This document shows positions 19,483-29,463 of a stretch of DNA of 64,000 nucleotides, piece by piece; the first letter of the stretch is position 1; each line of letters opens with the position of its first letter. This stretch comes from Sphingomonas kaistensis (GTDB lineage Bacteria; Pseudomonadota; Alphaproteobacteria; Sphingomonadales; Sphingomonadaceae): positions 1,661,001 through 1,725,000 of the forward strand of contig NZ_CP145607.1 in the NCBI RefSeq assembly GCF_036884275.1, in the 5' to 3' direction. A model generated the notes under the pieces. It saw only the letters and a list, made by a program, of their open reading frames with translations. It searched no databases and was not told the DNA's origin. The position numbers were made by a program, and so were the translations under genes.

Positions 19483-20568
19483 CTACAGGTCCGACTCATG
19501 TCGGCCAAGCATATCCGGGTGATGGGGGACCTCGTGCGGTTCAGGGCGAGCATCAGGCTCGACTGCCTGGACTGCGCCTCGGCGCGGACGATGAGCGGGC
19601 CCGAGGCGGTCACCGCCTTCGGATCCTGCCCGCTGGAGGCCGCCGAGCGGCGGCTGCGCTGTTCGCGCTGCGGCGGGCGCTCGGCGCGGCTGACGGTGTT
19701 GCCGCCGGTGTGAGGGGGTGTTCGCCTGGTCTGGCGGGGGCGAGGAGGAAGAAGCGGGATCCTGGGTCGGAGTCCGGGATGAGGAAGAAGGTTCGTGGTC
19801 GGGCGTTTCCTGAACAAGGTCACAAAGGTCACCGGTGGCGGGGGTCTGCGCGGGCTCGGGAAGCGCGGGGCGGGAGGGCATTTGCGCGATCGGCTTGAGG
19901 CCGGAGCCGGCAAGCCAGCGTTCGCCTTCGCCGGGCGAAGCGTAGTTGAGCGGATCGCGCATGCGCAGGAGATGCAGGCCGAGCATGTCGTGGTGGACAG
20001 TGCGGGTGGCGACCACGTCGCCGCCGTGCATGACGGGCACCTCGTGGCCGTGGAGCGCGCGGTCGAACAGGGTGTCGGCGAGCGTCGCGGCGACCCGGCT
20101 CATCGCAGCTTCGAAGGCGGCGGCGAAGGCGGGGGCGCGGGGGAGCAGGCGATAGACCGAGCGGCGCGACATGCCGACCGCGCGGGCGGCGGCGAGGATG
20201 CTGCCGCGTTCCTCCAGCAGCTCGAGAAAGAGGATGCGGCGGTTGGCGGTCCAGCCGTCGATGCGGACGTCGGCGGGAACCTCGGCGCGGACGTGGTCGA
20301 GGGCGGGATCGTCGTCGTCCTCGAACACGTGCACCGCCTCGGCGCGGCGCTCATGCTGATCGCGCAGCCGCTGGTCGGCATCGCGCTCGGCGGCTTGGCG
20401 GCGCAGATTGGTGTGGCGATCGCGCGGCTGCGGACCGCGGTGGGCGCCGCCCTTCTTAAGCAGGTCGGCGAGCCGGCCCTGGATCGCAAAGGCGAGGGCG
20501 AACTCCTCCTCGCTTTCGCAGCTGTTGAAGGTGGGGTCGAAGAGGCGGTCGATGCAGTGCTTGTCCAT
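19483..20568 (-). CDS. Homeodomain-like HTH protein
   Basis: The product begins MDKHCIDRLFDPTFNS. It has a charged, His-rich region with an acidic run (VFEDDDD, residues 81-87) and a helix-turn-helix at about residues 110-141 (LLEERGSILAAARAVGMSRR). A conserved stretch follows, HGHEVPVMHGGDVVATRTVH. It looks like a DNA-binding protein common in sphingomonads. The frame stays open for 361 codons, but after about residue 260 (below ~19790) it is Ser/Pro-rich, passes through a REP-like palindrome and runs antisense to the CxxC gene. The native C-terminus is therefore uncertain; the first ~250 residues are well supported. Confidence 0.62.
   Translation of the reverse strand: MDKHCIDRLFDPTFNSCESEEEFALAFAIQGRLADLLKKGGAHRGPQPRDRHTNLRRQAAERDADQRLRDQHERRAEAVHVFEDDDDPALDHVRAEVPADVRIDGWTANRRILFLELLEERGSILAAARAVGMSRRSVYRLLPRAPAFAAAFEAAMSRVAATLADTLFDRALHGHEVPVMHGGDVVATRTVHHDMLGLHLLRMRDPLNYASPGEGERWLAGSGLKPIAQMPSRPALPEPAQTPATGDLCDLVQETPDHEPSSSSRTPTQDPASSSSPPPDQANTPSHRRQHRQPRRAPAAARTAQPPLGGLQRAGSEGGDRLGPAHRPRRGAVQAVEPDARPEPHEVPHHPDMLGRHESDL
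19498..19713 (+). CDS. Small CxxC zinc-ribbon-like protein
   Basis: The 71-residue protein MSAKHIRVMGDLVRFRASI has a CLDC pair (residues ~23-26) and a C-S-R-C pair (RCSRCGG), a plausible zinc ribbon, with a third lone Cys between them. It resembles short unnamed Sphingomonadales proteins; the function is unknown. It lies entirely antisense to the 3' end of the HTH gene at 19483-20568, so at most one of the two is coding across this stretch. The cysteine spacing makes this one more likely to be the real product here. Confidence 0.5.
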   Translation: MSAKHIRVMGDLVRFRASIRLDCLDCASARTMSGPEAVTAFGSCPLEAAERRLRCSRCGGRSARLTVLPPV

Positions 20569-20712
20569 CGACCAGGGTAGGGCAGTTGGGATCCTACTAG
20601 TCAAGCCGCGCAGCGCCGAGCGCAGCTGAGCGGTTGCGCGAGCAACCGGGAAGCAGTGCGAAGAGCCGCGAAGCCGGCCGGCCAGCGGGTCGGCACCGCC
20701 GAACCCGTCTGA

Positions 20713-20737
20713 CGTCACGGGATTCACTCCCGTGACG
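20713..20737. repeat. Inverted repeat between divergent genes
   Basis: Nine-base arms CGTCACGGG and CCCGTGACG flank a 7-base loop between the divergent genes starting at 20568 and 20796. It is followed on the plus strand by a C/T-rich stretch. No gene ends here, so an operator or REP-type element is more likely than a terminator. Confidence 0.55.
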
Positions 20738-20795
20738 GTCCCTTCTTCTTGCTCCCGATCAACTTTTGCATAACCTTGCCGTGGCAGGAGGGCGT

Positions 20796-21539
20796 ATGAG
20801 CAATCCCTACATGGACATGCTGGCGTCAGGTGCCGGCCAAGCCATTCCGCATCTCGTTCCGCTGGTCGTGTTTGCCGTTGTCAGTGTGGCGGCCTTTGCC
20901 GCGCTCAATCGCGCCTTCGGGACGAAGAAGCGGCGCGGTCGCGGCAAATGGCGCCCAAAGGGCGAGTGGAACCAGCGCCCGCGCAAAGGCGCGCCGCCGG
21001 GATGGCGCGGGCCGTGGCCGGGGGCGCAGGGGCTCGGATCGGCCGAGCCGGCGCCGCCGATCGCGCGGGGCGTGCCCGATGCCGCCGAGCAATTGCGGAT
21101 CGTCATGGCGTCCGAATTTCGCCCCAAGCGCCTGCTCAACAAGGGCGAGGAAAAGGTGCTGGCGGCGCTGGAACCGATCGTCGCCAAGCTGGAGCCGGGC
21201 TGGCGGGTGTGGACGCAGGTGAGCCTGGGCGAAGTTCTGGACGGCGGCACGGTCGAGGCGTTCAACACGATCAACGCCAAGCGGGTCGATTCCCTGCTGG
21301 TCGACGCCGATCAGCGCCCGCGGATGGCGATCGAATATCAGGGGCAGGGGCACCACCAGGGCGCGGCGGCCGCCCGCGACGCGGTCAAGAAGGAAGCGCT
21401 GCGGCGGGCGGGCGTCGGCTATGGCGAGGTGTTCGCGGGCGACGGCCCGGCGGAGCTTGCACAGGTGGTGGCGCGGGTGATGGCGGGGGCCGGGGTGGAG
21501 CGGACGTTTGGGGTGAGGCAGAGCGCGGGGCAGAGCTGA
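20796..21539 (+). CDS. Membrane-anchored DUF2726 domain protein
   Basis: The 247-residue protein has one N-terminal membrane helix (residues ~17-36), a basic linker, and a C-terminal region (from ~residue 100) reading RLLNKGEEKVLAAL and later MAIEYQGQGHHQG. This matches DUF2726, a predicted nuclease-like domain related to restriction endonucleases and topoisomerase-linked zinc domains. No activity is established. A strong AGGAGG lies just upstream of the ATG, which fixes the start. Confidence 0.75.
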   Translation: MSNPYMDMLASGAGQAIPHLVPLVVFAVVSVAAFAALNRAFGTKKRRGRGKWRPKGEWNQRPRKGAPPGWRGPWPGAQGLGSAEPAPPIARGVPDAAEQLRIVMASEFRPKRLLNKGEEKVLAALEPIVAKLEPGWRVWTQVSLGEVLDGGTVEAFNTINAKRVDSLLVDADQRPRMAIEYQGQGHHQGAAAARDAVKKEALRRAGVGYGEVFAGDGPAELAQVVARVMAGAGVERTFGVRQSAGQS

Positions 21540-21548
21540 GCGGGACGC

Positions 21549-21818
21549 TCAGCCCTTCGCTTCACGACTGAACGCCGCATCCCCGCCAACGCGGGCGGCG
21601 AGCTTGCCGAGCCAAACCAGCACCGCGACGGCGCTGACGGTGGCGATGATCGCATAGGTGTAGAGGCCGGCGAGGCTGTCCCCGAGGCCAAGGTAGGCGA
21701 GCGTCGCCTTGATCACCTCATTCCACTCCAGCGCCGCGACCAACCCGAGTGAGGCGGAGGCGAGGCCGAAATCTGCGTGGGGCGCGTGTATATCGACATC
21801 CCTGCGAGAGCAAAGCAA
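21549..21818 (-). CDS. DUF5654-like membrane protein, apparently 5'-truncated
   Basis: Residues from about 17 read LASASLGLVAALEWNEVIK and then two membrane helices, matching short DUF5654-type proteins whose centre is 'fGLVAALAWNeaIk'. The first ~16 residues (MLCSRRDVDIHAPHAD) do not resemble the family's amphipathic N-terminus and come from the low-GC island that begins here. I infer that the original start was lost when that island arrived. Product uncertain. Confidence 0.45.
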   Translation of the reverse strand: MLCSRRDVDIHAPHADFGLASASLGLVAALEWNEVIKATLAYLGLGDSLAGLYTYAIIATVSAVAVLVWLGKLAARVGGDAAFSREAKG

Positions 21819-21933
21819 CGAGTGACTGTGAATCCGAAGAAGCTTCTTGAGGACCCCTAACGGCTACGATAGCTTCTTGGATCCGAGTTGTCGTCGAAGA
21901 CTATCATCGGCGTATCGGGCGAGCAATTGAAGG

Positions 21934-22575
21934 TCAAGCCGCAACGTTCTTTAGGTCTTGGAGGAATATAGTGAGACTTTCAGCTTCTCCGAAATCCTCA
22001 GACAGCCTGCGCTTTTTTAAAAGACGACTTGCCTTCATGTATGATCGGGCGTCTTTGGAAAGTCGAAAGCCAGATTTCCGATTTAGTTCTCTGTTCAGCC
22101 TTTCAGCGCAACCCTTAGTGCGCCGTACGTCAAAAAGTAACAGAAGAAGCCAGCACTCCGTAGAATGTACGGCGATCGCAAAGATCAACTTGTGCGCATG
22201 TTCGGCGAGTATTGCGGGATCGATCTTGCTCCGAAGGATCGTTTTTGCGTCCTCTACCAACTCAGCAGTTGGACGATCCGCCCCACCTTCAGTAAGGGCT
22301 AACCCAAAGCGCTCATGATCGCCGCAATCGGTATCAACGTGTATGATCACATAATCATTCGTAGAAACTGCATCAAGCATCCGTAGATTACAGTACTCGA
22401 ACACTAATTCCCATCCGCCATGAGCAGCGGTATTCGTGTCAGTCGCGTCGCGAATTGGCTGAAGAAAGTTCACGCTCACATCGTCTGAATATTTATCGGC
22501 ACAAGACCCTTGTACTATCGCATCAAGGACAATTTGATCTGTTATGCCTTCACTAATTATCGCGAACGTGGGCAT
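21934..22575 (-). CDS. TOPRIM/RloB-like partner of AAA ATPase (putative defence effector)
   Basis: The 213-residue protein opens MPTFAIISEGITDQIVLDAI. The first strand with E9-G10 and the later strand DYVIIHVDTDCGDH (D81, D83) are the two metal-binding elements of a TOPRIM-like or RloB/DUF4276-like nuclease fold. Its ATG overlaps the stop of the upstream ATPase gene (TAATG at 22573-22577), so the two are translationally coupled. The AAA ATPase plus small TOPRIM arrangement recalls split OLD-family nucleases and the PARIS (AriA/AriB) and RloA/RloB pairs. Base composition is far more AT-rich than in the flanking genes. The exact family is unassigned. Confidence 0.6.
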   Translation of the reverse strand: MPTFAIISEGITDQIVLDAIVQGSCADKYSDDVSVNFLQPIRDATDTNTAAHGGWELVFEYCNLRMLDAVSTNDYVIIHVDTDCGDHERFGLALTEGGADRPTAELVEDAKTILRSKIDPAILAEHAHKLIFAIAVHSTECWLLLLLFDVRRTKGCAERLNRELNRKSGFRLSKDARSYMKASRLLKKRRLSEDFGEAESLTIFLQDLKNVAA

Positions 22576-23816
22576 TAGAAACTCTTCGGCAATCCGCCAA
22601 TTGTACCACGTAGGAATAGTTCCGACAATCGGGTTGGAAATCCCTCGGGCATCGATTTCTGAAATCTTCTTACCTTGGTCCGTCCCTTCAGATCGCGACT
22701 GACGATAAACAACCTCTGCTGAGAGTCATTCAAGTCTAAACCATCGAGTACGGCTGGATTGTGAGTGGTCAATATGACCTGCTTGCGATTACGCTTGGCT
22801 AAGGACGCGAGCTTTTTCGTCATTTGTTCACACAGTTTAGGATTAAGTGAAGCATCTATATTATCCACGGCAAACACCTTAGGCGTTAGATCAGTAGACA
22901 ACAGAGCGAAGTAGAAGGCCACATACAAGAAGCCCTCATTAGCACTCCTTTGATCAATCGAGCGAATCTGGCTATCGATAAAGCAGTCAACGATGCTCAA
23001 GTCGGCTCGGCTTCCATCATAAACGACGGTAAGATCGTCGAACCAGCTCAACATACGAAGGGCGTCGCGTATTGCCTTAAAAGACTTTGGCTGCTCGGTC
23101 TGCAAGACCTGCAGAAGCTTAAGAAGACCTTCTCCATTCACGCCGAGAGGCTCAATCTGCCCCTCTTTTTGAAACTCGCGCAAAGCCGAGTTTTCAGGCG
23201 AATAGATAACGAAATCCGCGATTGATGTAGAAGTGCTTCTCAGATCGAACCGGAAATCCTCTCTCAATGGGATACGTACGGGGGTAAAATCTTTATCAGG
23301 TTGTCTTCCGTCAGAATTCTCTAGAATTTCTACAGCTGTTCGCAATTGCTCGGAGAGCTCTTTGGCAAACGAAATCCTCTCTTCGGCGGGAAGTTTGGAC
23401 ATATAAGTCTCAAACATTCTCGAGAAACTACCAAGAACTTCCTTGGAGCGGCCCGGCGTGATATTAACGTGACTAGTCCAACTTGAGTAAGGCTTGTTGT
23501 CATTGCTAAGCGTGTATGAGAAAGTGGCGCCGTCGTGAGTCCGTAGCGTAGTGACAATGGGTCGGTTCTCGTTGGTTCCGTCAAAAGCTGATCGCATCAG
23601 CTGCGGTGACGTGACCCGAATTCCTCGTGAGGCAAGAAACTCATTATCTAACTTCCCAGCATCTGCTGCACCAGTTAGTGCCAAAGCCTCTAAGATGTTA
23701 CTCTTGCCTGCGCCGTTCTCTCCGATGAACACATTGAACCGACCAAGCTGTAAGGTCAGCTCTTCGATGGATTTGTAGTTCTTGATCCTGAATTCACGGA
23801 GCACGAGAGTTTTCAC
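22575..23816 (-). CDS. AAA15/OLD-like ATPase of a two-gene module
   Basis: The 413-residue ATPase begins MKTLVLREFRIKNYKSIEEL with Walker A GENGAGKSN (residues 32-40). The C-terminal part has a Walker-B-like strand KVFAVDNIDASLNP, where the second acidic residue is Asn-Ile-Asp instead of Asp-Glu, and the switch His VILTTHNPAVLDG. This is the SMC/RecF-like AAA15 architecture of overcoming-lysogenization (OLD) and related phage-defence ATPases. It is coupled to the TOPRIM-like gene downstream. Low GC and position between a truncated gene and uvrA indicate horizontal acquisition. Some housekeeping AAA15 proteins look similar, so defence is inference. Confidence 0.75.
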   Translation of the reverse strand: MKTLVLREFRIKNYKSIEELTLQLGRFNVFIGENGAGKSNILEALALTGAADAGKLDNEFLASRGIRVTSPQLMRSAFDGTNENRPIVTTLRTHDGATFSYTLSNDNKPYSSWTSHVNITPGRSKEVLGSFSRMFETYMSKLPAEERISFAKELSEQLRTAVEILENSDGRQPDKDFTPVRIPLREDFRFDLRSTSTSIADFVIYSPENSALREFQKEGQIEPLGVNGEGLLKLLQVLQTEQPKSFKAIRDALRMLSWFDDLTVVYDGSRADLSIVDCFIDSQIRSIDQRSANEGFLYVAFYFALLSTDLTPKVFAVDNIDASLNPKLCEQMTKKLASLAKRNRKQVILTTHNPAVLDGLDLNDSQQRLFIVSRDLKGRTKVRRFQKSMPEGFPTRLSELFLRGTIGGLPKSF

Positions 23817-24076
23817 CTGGTTATTTGTGCGGCATACCTACCCACAAGCCGCAAACTAGACTGAAATGCACAAGCTCAAAACAGGGGCAAGCGCAACGAG
23901 TCTGGGGCTAGGGAGATGCTCATAGCGTGATTAGCGTAACATAAAGTAGTGCTAACTACGAAGCCGTTTGCCAAGCACGATCTGTAGCGCATCGTCTGGC
24001 AACCAACGCGATCACCTAGGCTTGGAATCGACGATGTCGGAGCATGGTAGAAGACTCCTGGAGAAGCTCCACCTAG

Positions 24077-27076
<3,000 letters not shown>

Positions 27077-27087
27077 GGAGGAGGTTT

Positions 27088-27102
27088 GTTCCGTTTTCGT
27101 TC
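27088..27102. promoter_or_regulatory. LexA (SOS) box upstream of uvrA
   Basis: GTTCCGTTTTCGTTC on the plus strand is an exact match to the alphaproteobacterial LexA site GTTC-N7-GTTC. It sits just upstream of the uvrA ATG on the opposite strand, so relative to its gene it is inverted compared with the box at lexA. Confidence 0.8.
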
Positions 27103-27210
27103 TGGAAGCAAGCGCAAGGCGCTGGCGATAGGGCGAAATGGGAACGAGGGCCGCTCAGGGCAAGGCGGGTCGGTGTGGTTCGTATTGGCCTACAGCCTTA
27201 GATCAAATCC

Positions 27211-27369
27211 TTAATCGATCTGAGCTTTTACATCTTTGCGTTTGGCTCGCCTGACGCTGGCGGGGTCGCCAAACGGGAAACCAGGTTTCTTGCCCTGGAA
27301 GATCTCGGCGTCCGCGATTTGCGTGCGCAGGACGTTCGAATTGTCGCCGTAGAATAGCTTGCTGGTCAC
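27211..27369 (-). pseudogene. Decayed site-specific DNA methyltransferase (ends only)
   Basis: A GTG-initiated 52-codon frame reads TSKLFYGDNSNVLRTQIAD, the N-terminus of beta-class DNA methyltransferases ('klyyGDNldvLr..iad'). It passes straight into AEIFQGKKPGFPFGDPASV, which resembles the C-terminal tail of the same enzymes. Catalytic (DPPY) and SAM (FxGxG) motifs are absent, so the centre of the gene has been deleted. The open frame extends further upstream on the minus strand, but that is antisense to the PRC-barrel gene. It is a remnant, not a functional protein. Confidence 0.6.
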
Positions 27370-27433
27370 ACCCACCCCCTGGCCCGGCCCCGCCGACCCT
27401 AGCGGGGCTGGCGGGGTGGGCAAGGTGGGGGGC

Positions 27434-27997
27434 TTAGCGGCGGACGCGGCCGGCGCGGTCGAGATCGCGGCCGTGCTCGCGGTCGCGGCGGCGGTTTTCG
27501 ATGGTGTAGGCGACGTCGTCGGACGTGAAGTCGACGCGATAGCCGCCGCGGCGTTCGTCATAGCGCAGTTCTTCCCAGCGGACGGGGACCACTTCCTCGT
27601 CGAGGCCGAGGAAGCCGGTGGCATGGCTGAGGACGGCATAGCGGACCTGGCCGCGGACCTTGTCGATCATCAGTGCCTTGACGGTGCCGAGTCGGCGGTC
27701 GTCGCGGCCGTAGACGGGGGTGCCTTCGACCTTGCTCGAGGCGATGAGGTCGGGGGTTTCGTCGTAAGGGATGCCGCGGCGGGCGCGGTGGTCGTCGTCG
27801 CGGGCGATGCGCGTGTTGTCGCGGCGGCTGTCGAGGGTGTCGCGATCGTCACGGTAGCGGTCGGACGGGCCGCGGTCGTCGCGGCCGCCGCGGAAGAAGC
27901 CGCGACCCCAGCTGCGCGAGCGATCACGGTCGCGGTCGTAGCGGTCGTCGAGGGCGCGATCCTGGGAATTGTCGTCGGAAAAGCGGTCGTAGGCCAT
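27434..27997 (-). CDS. PRC-barrel domain protein with charged N-terminus
   Basis: The 187-residue protein has an Arg/Asp-rich, probably disordered N-terminal half (repeats of RDDR/RYRD), then a PRC-barrel at about residues 80-145: LIASSKVEGTPVYGRDDRRL followed by GTVKALMIDKVRGQVRYAVL. PRC barrels occur in RimM and in photosynthetic reaction-centre H subunits. Stand-alone versions in alphaproteobacteria are linked to stress or envelope roles but are not well defined. It is a single gene, transcribed away from lexA. Confidence 0.8.
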   Translation of the reverse strand: MAYDRFSDDNSQDRALDDRYDRDRDRSRSWGRGFFRGGRDDRGPSDRYRDDRDTLDSRRDNTRIARDDDHRARRGIPYDETPDLIASSKVEGTPVYGRDDRRLGTVKALMIDKVRGQVRYAVLSHATGFLGLDEEVVPVRWEELRYDERRGGYRVDFTSDDVAYTIENRRRDREHGRDLDRAGRVRR

Positions 27998-28127
27998 GGC
28001 TGGTGTCCTCCTGCGAAATGGGTACGCAGGAATAAAGCGGCACGGTGGGAAGGCGTTCCGCCGGTCAGCGGCGGATTGAGGCAGATCGGCGAAAGGAAAC
28101 CGATGAGGCCAGCGCGTTAGGACTGAG

Positions 28128-28147
28128 GTCCCGGCCTGCGCCGGGAC
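28128..28147. repeat. Dispersed GTCCCGGC hairpin (copy 1)
   Basis: GTCCCGGC-CTGC-GCCGGGAC between the PRC-barrel gene and the lexA stop. Flanking bases (GAG before, GAC after) match the copies near pyrG. It is one of five copies seen in this window. Confidence 0.75.
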
Positions 28148-28153
28148 GACGGC

Positions 28154-28813
28154 TTAATGGTAACGGCGGATGAGGCCGGCGAGCTTGCCCTGGATCTTGA
28201 CCCGGCGCGGGTCGTAGCGCTGCGGTTCGTGGGCGCGGTTGGCGGGGTCGAGGCGGACCATCTGGCCTTCGCGGCGGAAGGTCTTGAGCGTGGCTTCGGC
28301 GTCGTCGATCAGGGCGACGATGATCTCCCCCTCGCGCGCGGTGTCGGACTTGCGGATCAGGACATAGTCGCCATCGAGGATGCCCTCGTCGACCATCGAG
28401 TCCCCCGACACTTCCAGCGCATAATGTTCGCCCGGGCCGAGCAGGGCGGCGGGGACGGGAAAGCTGTCCTGGCCCTGCAGCGCCTCGATCGGGGTGCCGG
28501 CGGCGATACAGCCGGCGAGCGGCAGGTCGATGGTATCGTTGGCGGGAACCACGGCGCGCGGCTGCGGCGCGGCGGTCGGGGCGGGGGCCGACCCTTGGGT
28601 GTCGGGCAGGCGCACCACTTCCAGCGCGCGGGCGCGGTTGGGGAGGCGGCGGATGAACTGGCGTTCTTCGAGCGCGGAGATCAGGCGGTGGACCCCCGAC
28701 TTGCTCTTGAGGTCGAGCGCTTCACGCATTTCGTCGAAACTGGGGCTGATGCCCGACGCCTTGAGCTGCTGGTCGATGTAGGTGAGCAGTTCGCGTTGTT
28801 TGACGGTGAGCAT
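28154..28813 (-). CDS. lexA: SOS repressor LexA
   Basis: A 219-residue repressor with an N-terminal winged HTH (residues ~1-65; [20 protein letters not shown]). The self-cleavage site is A105-G106 in [11 protein letters not shown], and the protease dyad is S139 (SGDSM) and K177 (EATLKTF). RecA filaments trigger its cleavage, derepressing repair genes. An upstream GTTC-N7-GTTC box indicates autoregulation. It follows trpG on the same strand with a 59-base gap. Confidence 0.97.
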   Translation of the reverse strand: MLTVKQRELLTYIDQQLKASGISPSFDEMREALDLKSKSGVHRLISALEERQFIRRLPNRARALEVVRLPDTQGSAPAPTAAPQPRAVVPANDTIDLPLAGCIAAGTPIEALQGQDSFPVPAALLGPGEHYALEVSGDSMVDEGILDGDYVLIRKSDTAREGEIIVALIDDAEATLKTFRREGQMVRLDPANRAHEPQRYDPRRVKIQGKLAGLIRRYH

Positions 28814-28844
28814 GGTTCACGAGGCCCTGTAGTGAACAGACGGG

Positions 28845-28859
28845 GAACGAGTAAGGAAC
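28845..28859 (-). promoter_or_regulatory. LexA (SOS) box of lexA
   Basis: On the minus strand this reads GTTCCTTACTCGTTC, a perfect GTTC-N7-GTTC repeat. It is centred about 40 bases upstream of the lexA ATG, as expected for autorepression. Confidence 0.88.
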
Positions 28860-28872
28860 GGATGCGGGGGTG

Positions 28873-29463
28873 TCAAGCGGGGGCGTGAGCGAGGCGCAGG
28901 AAGTTCGCCAGAAGCGCAAGGCCGTGCTCGCTGGCGATGCTTTCGGGGTGGAACTGGATGCCGTGAAGAGGGGCGGTACGGTGGGCGAGGGCCTGGACGG
29001 TGCCGTCACTGCCGTGGGCGGTCACGTGGAGGCTGTCGGGCACGTCGTTCGCCACGAGGCTGTGATAGCGGGCCATGGTGAGCGGAGAGGGGAGGCCCTC
29101 GAACAAACCGCTGCCGTCGTGCGTGATGCGGTCGGTCTTGCCGTGCATCGGCTCGGCCCGGGCAATCGCTGCGCCGGCGGCGAGTGCGATCGCTTGGTGG
29201 CCGAGGCAGACGCCGAGCAGGGGCTTTGCGGTCTCGATGCAAGCGGCGGCGAGCGCGACCGAGATGCCGGCGTCGGCGGGGTGGCCGGGACCGGGGCTGA
29301 TCAGCAGCGGGCCGTCGTGGGCGAGCGCTTGCGTGACGGTGAGCGTGTCGGCCTGCGCCACCGTCACGGTCGCTCCTAGCTGGCGAAGGTAGTCGACCAG
29401 CGTGAAGGTGAAGCTGTCGTGATTGTCGACGACAAGGAGGTGCACGTCACTCCGGCGCCCCAT
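28873..29463 (-). CDS. trpG: Anthranilate/aminodeoxychorismate synthase glutaminase subunit
   Basis: A 196-residue class I glutamine amidotransferase: VVDNHDSFTFTLVDYL at the N-terminus, nucleophile C86 in GVCLGHQ, and the His-Glu pair in GIQFHPESI. It supplies ammonia to TrpE (tryptophan) or PabB (folate); TrpG and PabA cannot be told apart by sequence alone. Its ATG overlaps the stop of the upstream ppiD-like gene (TAATG), so they form an operon. A later GTG (VHLLVVDN, 29445) is an alternative start. No trpE, trpD or trpC is adjacent. Confidence 0.88.
   Translation of the reverse strand: MGRRSDVHLLVVDNHDSFTFTLVDYLRQLGATVTVAQADTLTVTQALAHDGPLLISPGPGHPADAGISVALAAACIETAKPLLGVCLGHQAIALAAGAAIARAEPMHGKTDRITHDGSGLFEGLPSPLTMARYHSLVANDVPDSLHVTAHGSDGTVQALAHRTAPLHGIQFHPESIASEHGLALLANFLRLAHAPA

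Noticed and set aside
27370..27639. N-terminal extension of the methyltransferase remnant
   Set aside because: The upstream codons are antisense to the PRC-barrel gene and Ala/Ser/Thr-rich; the similarity begins only at the GTG (27369).
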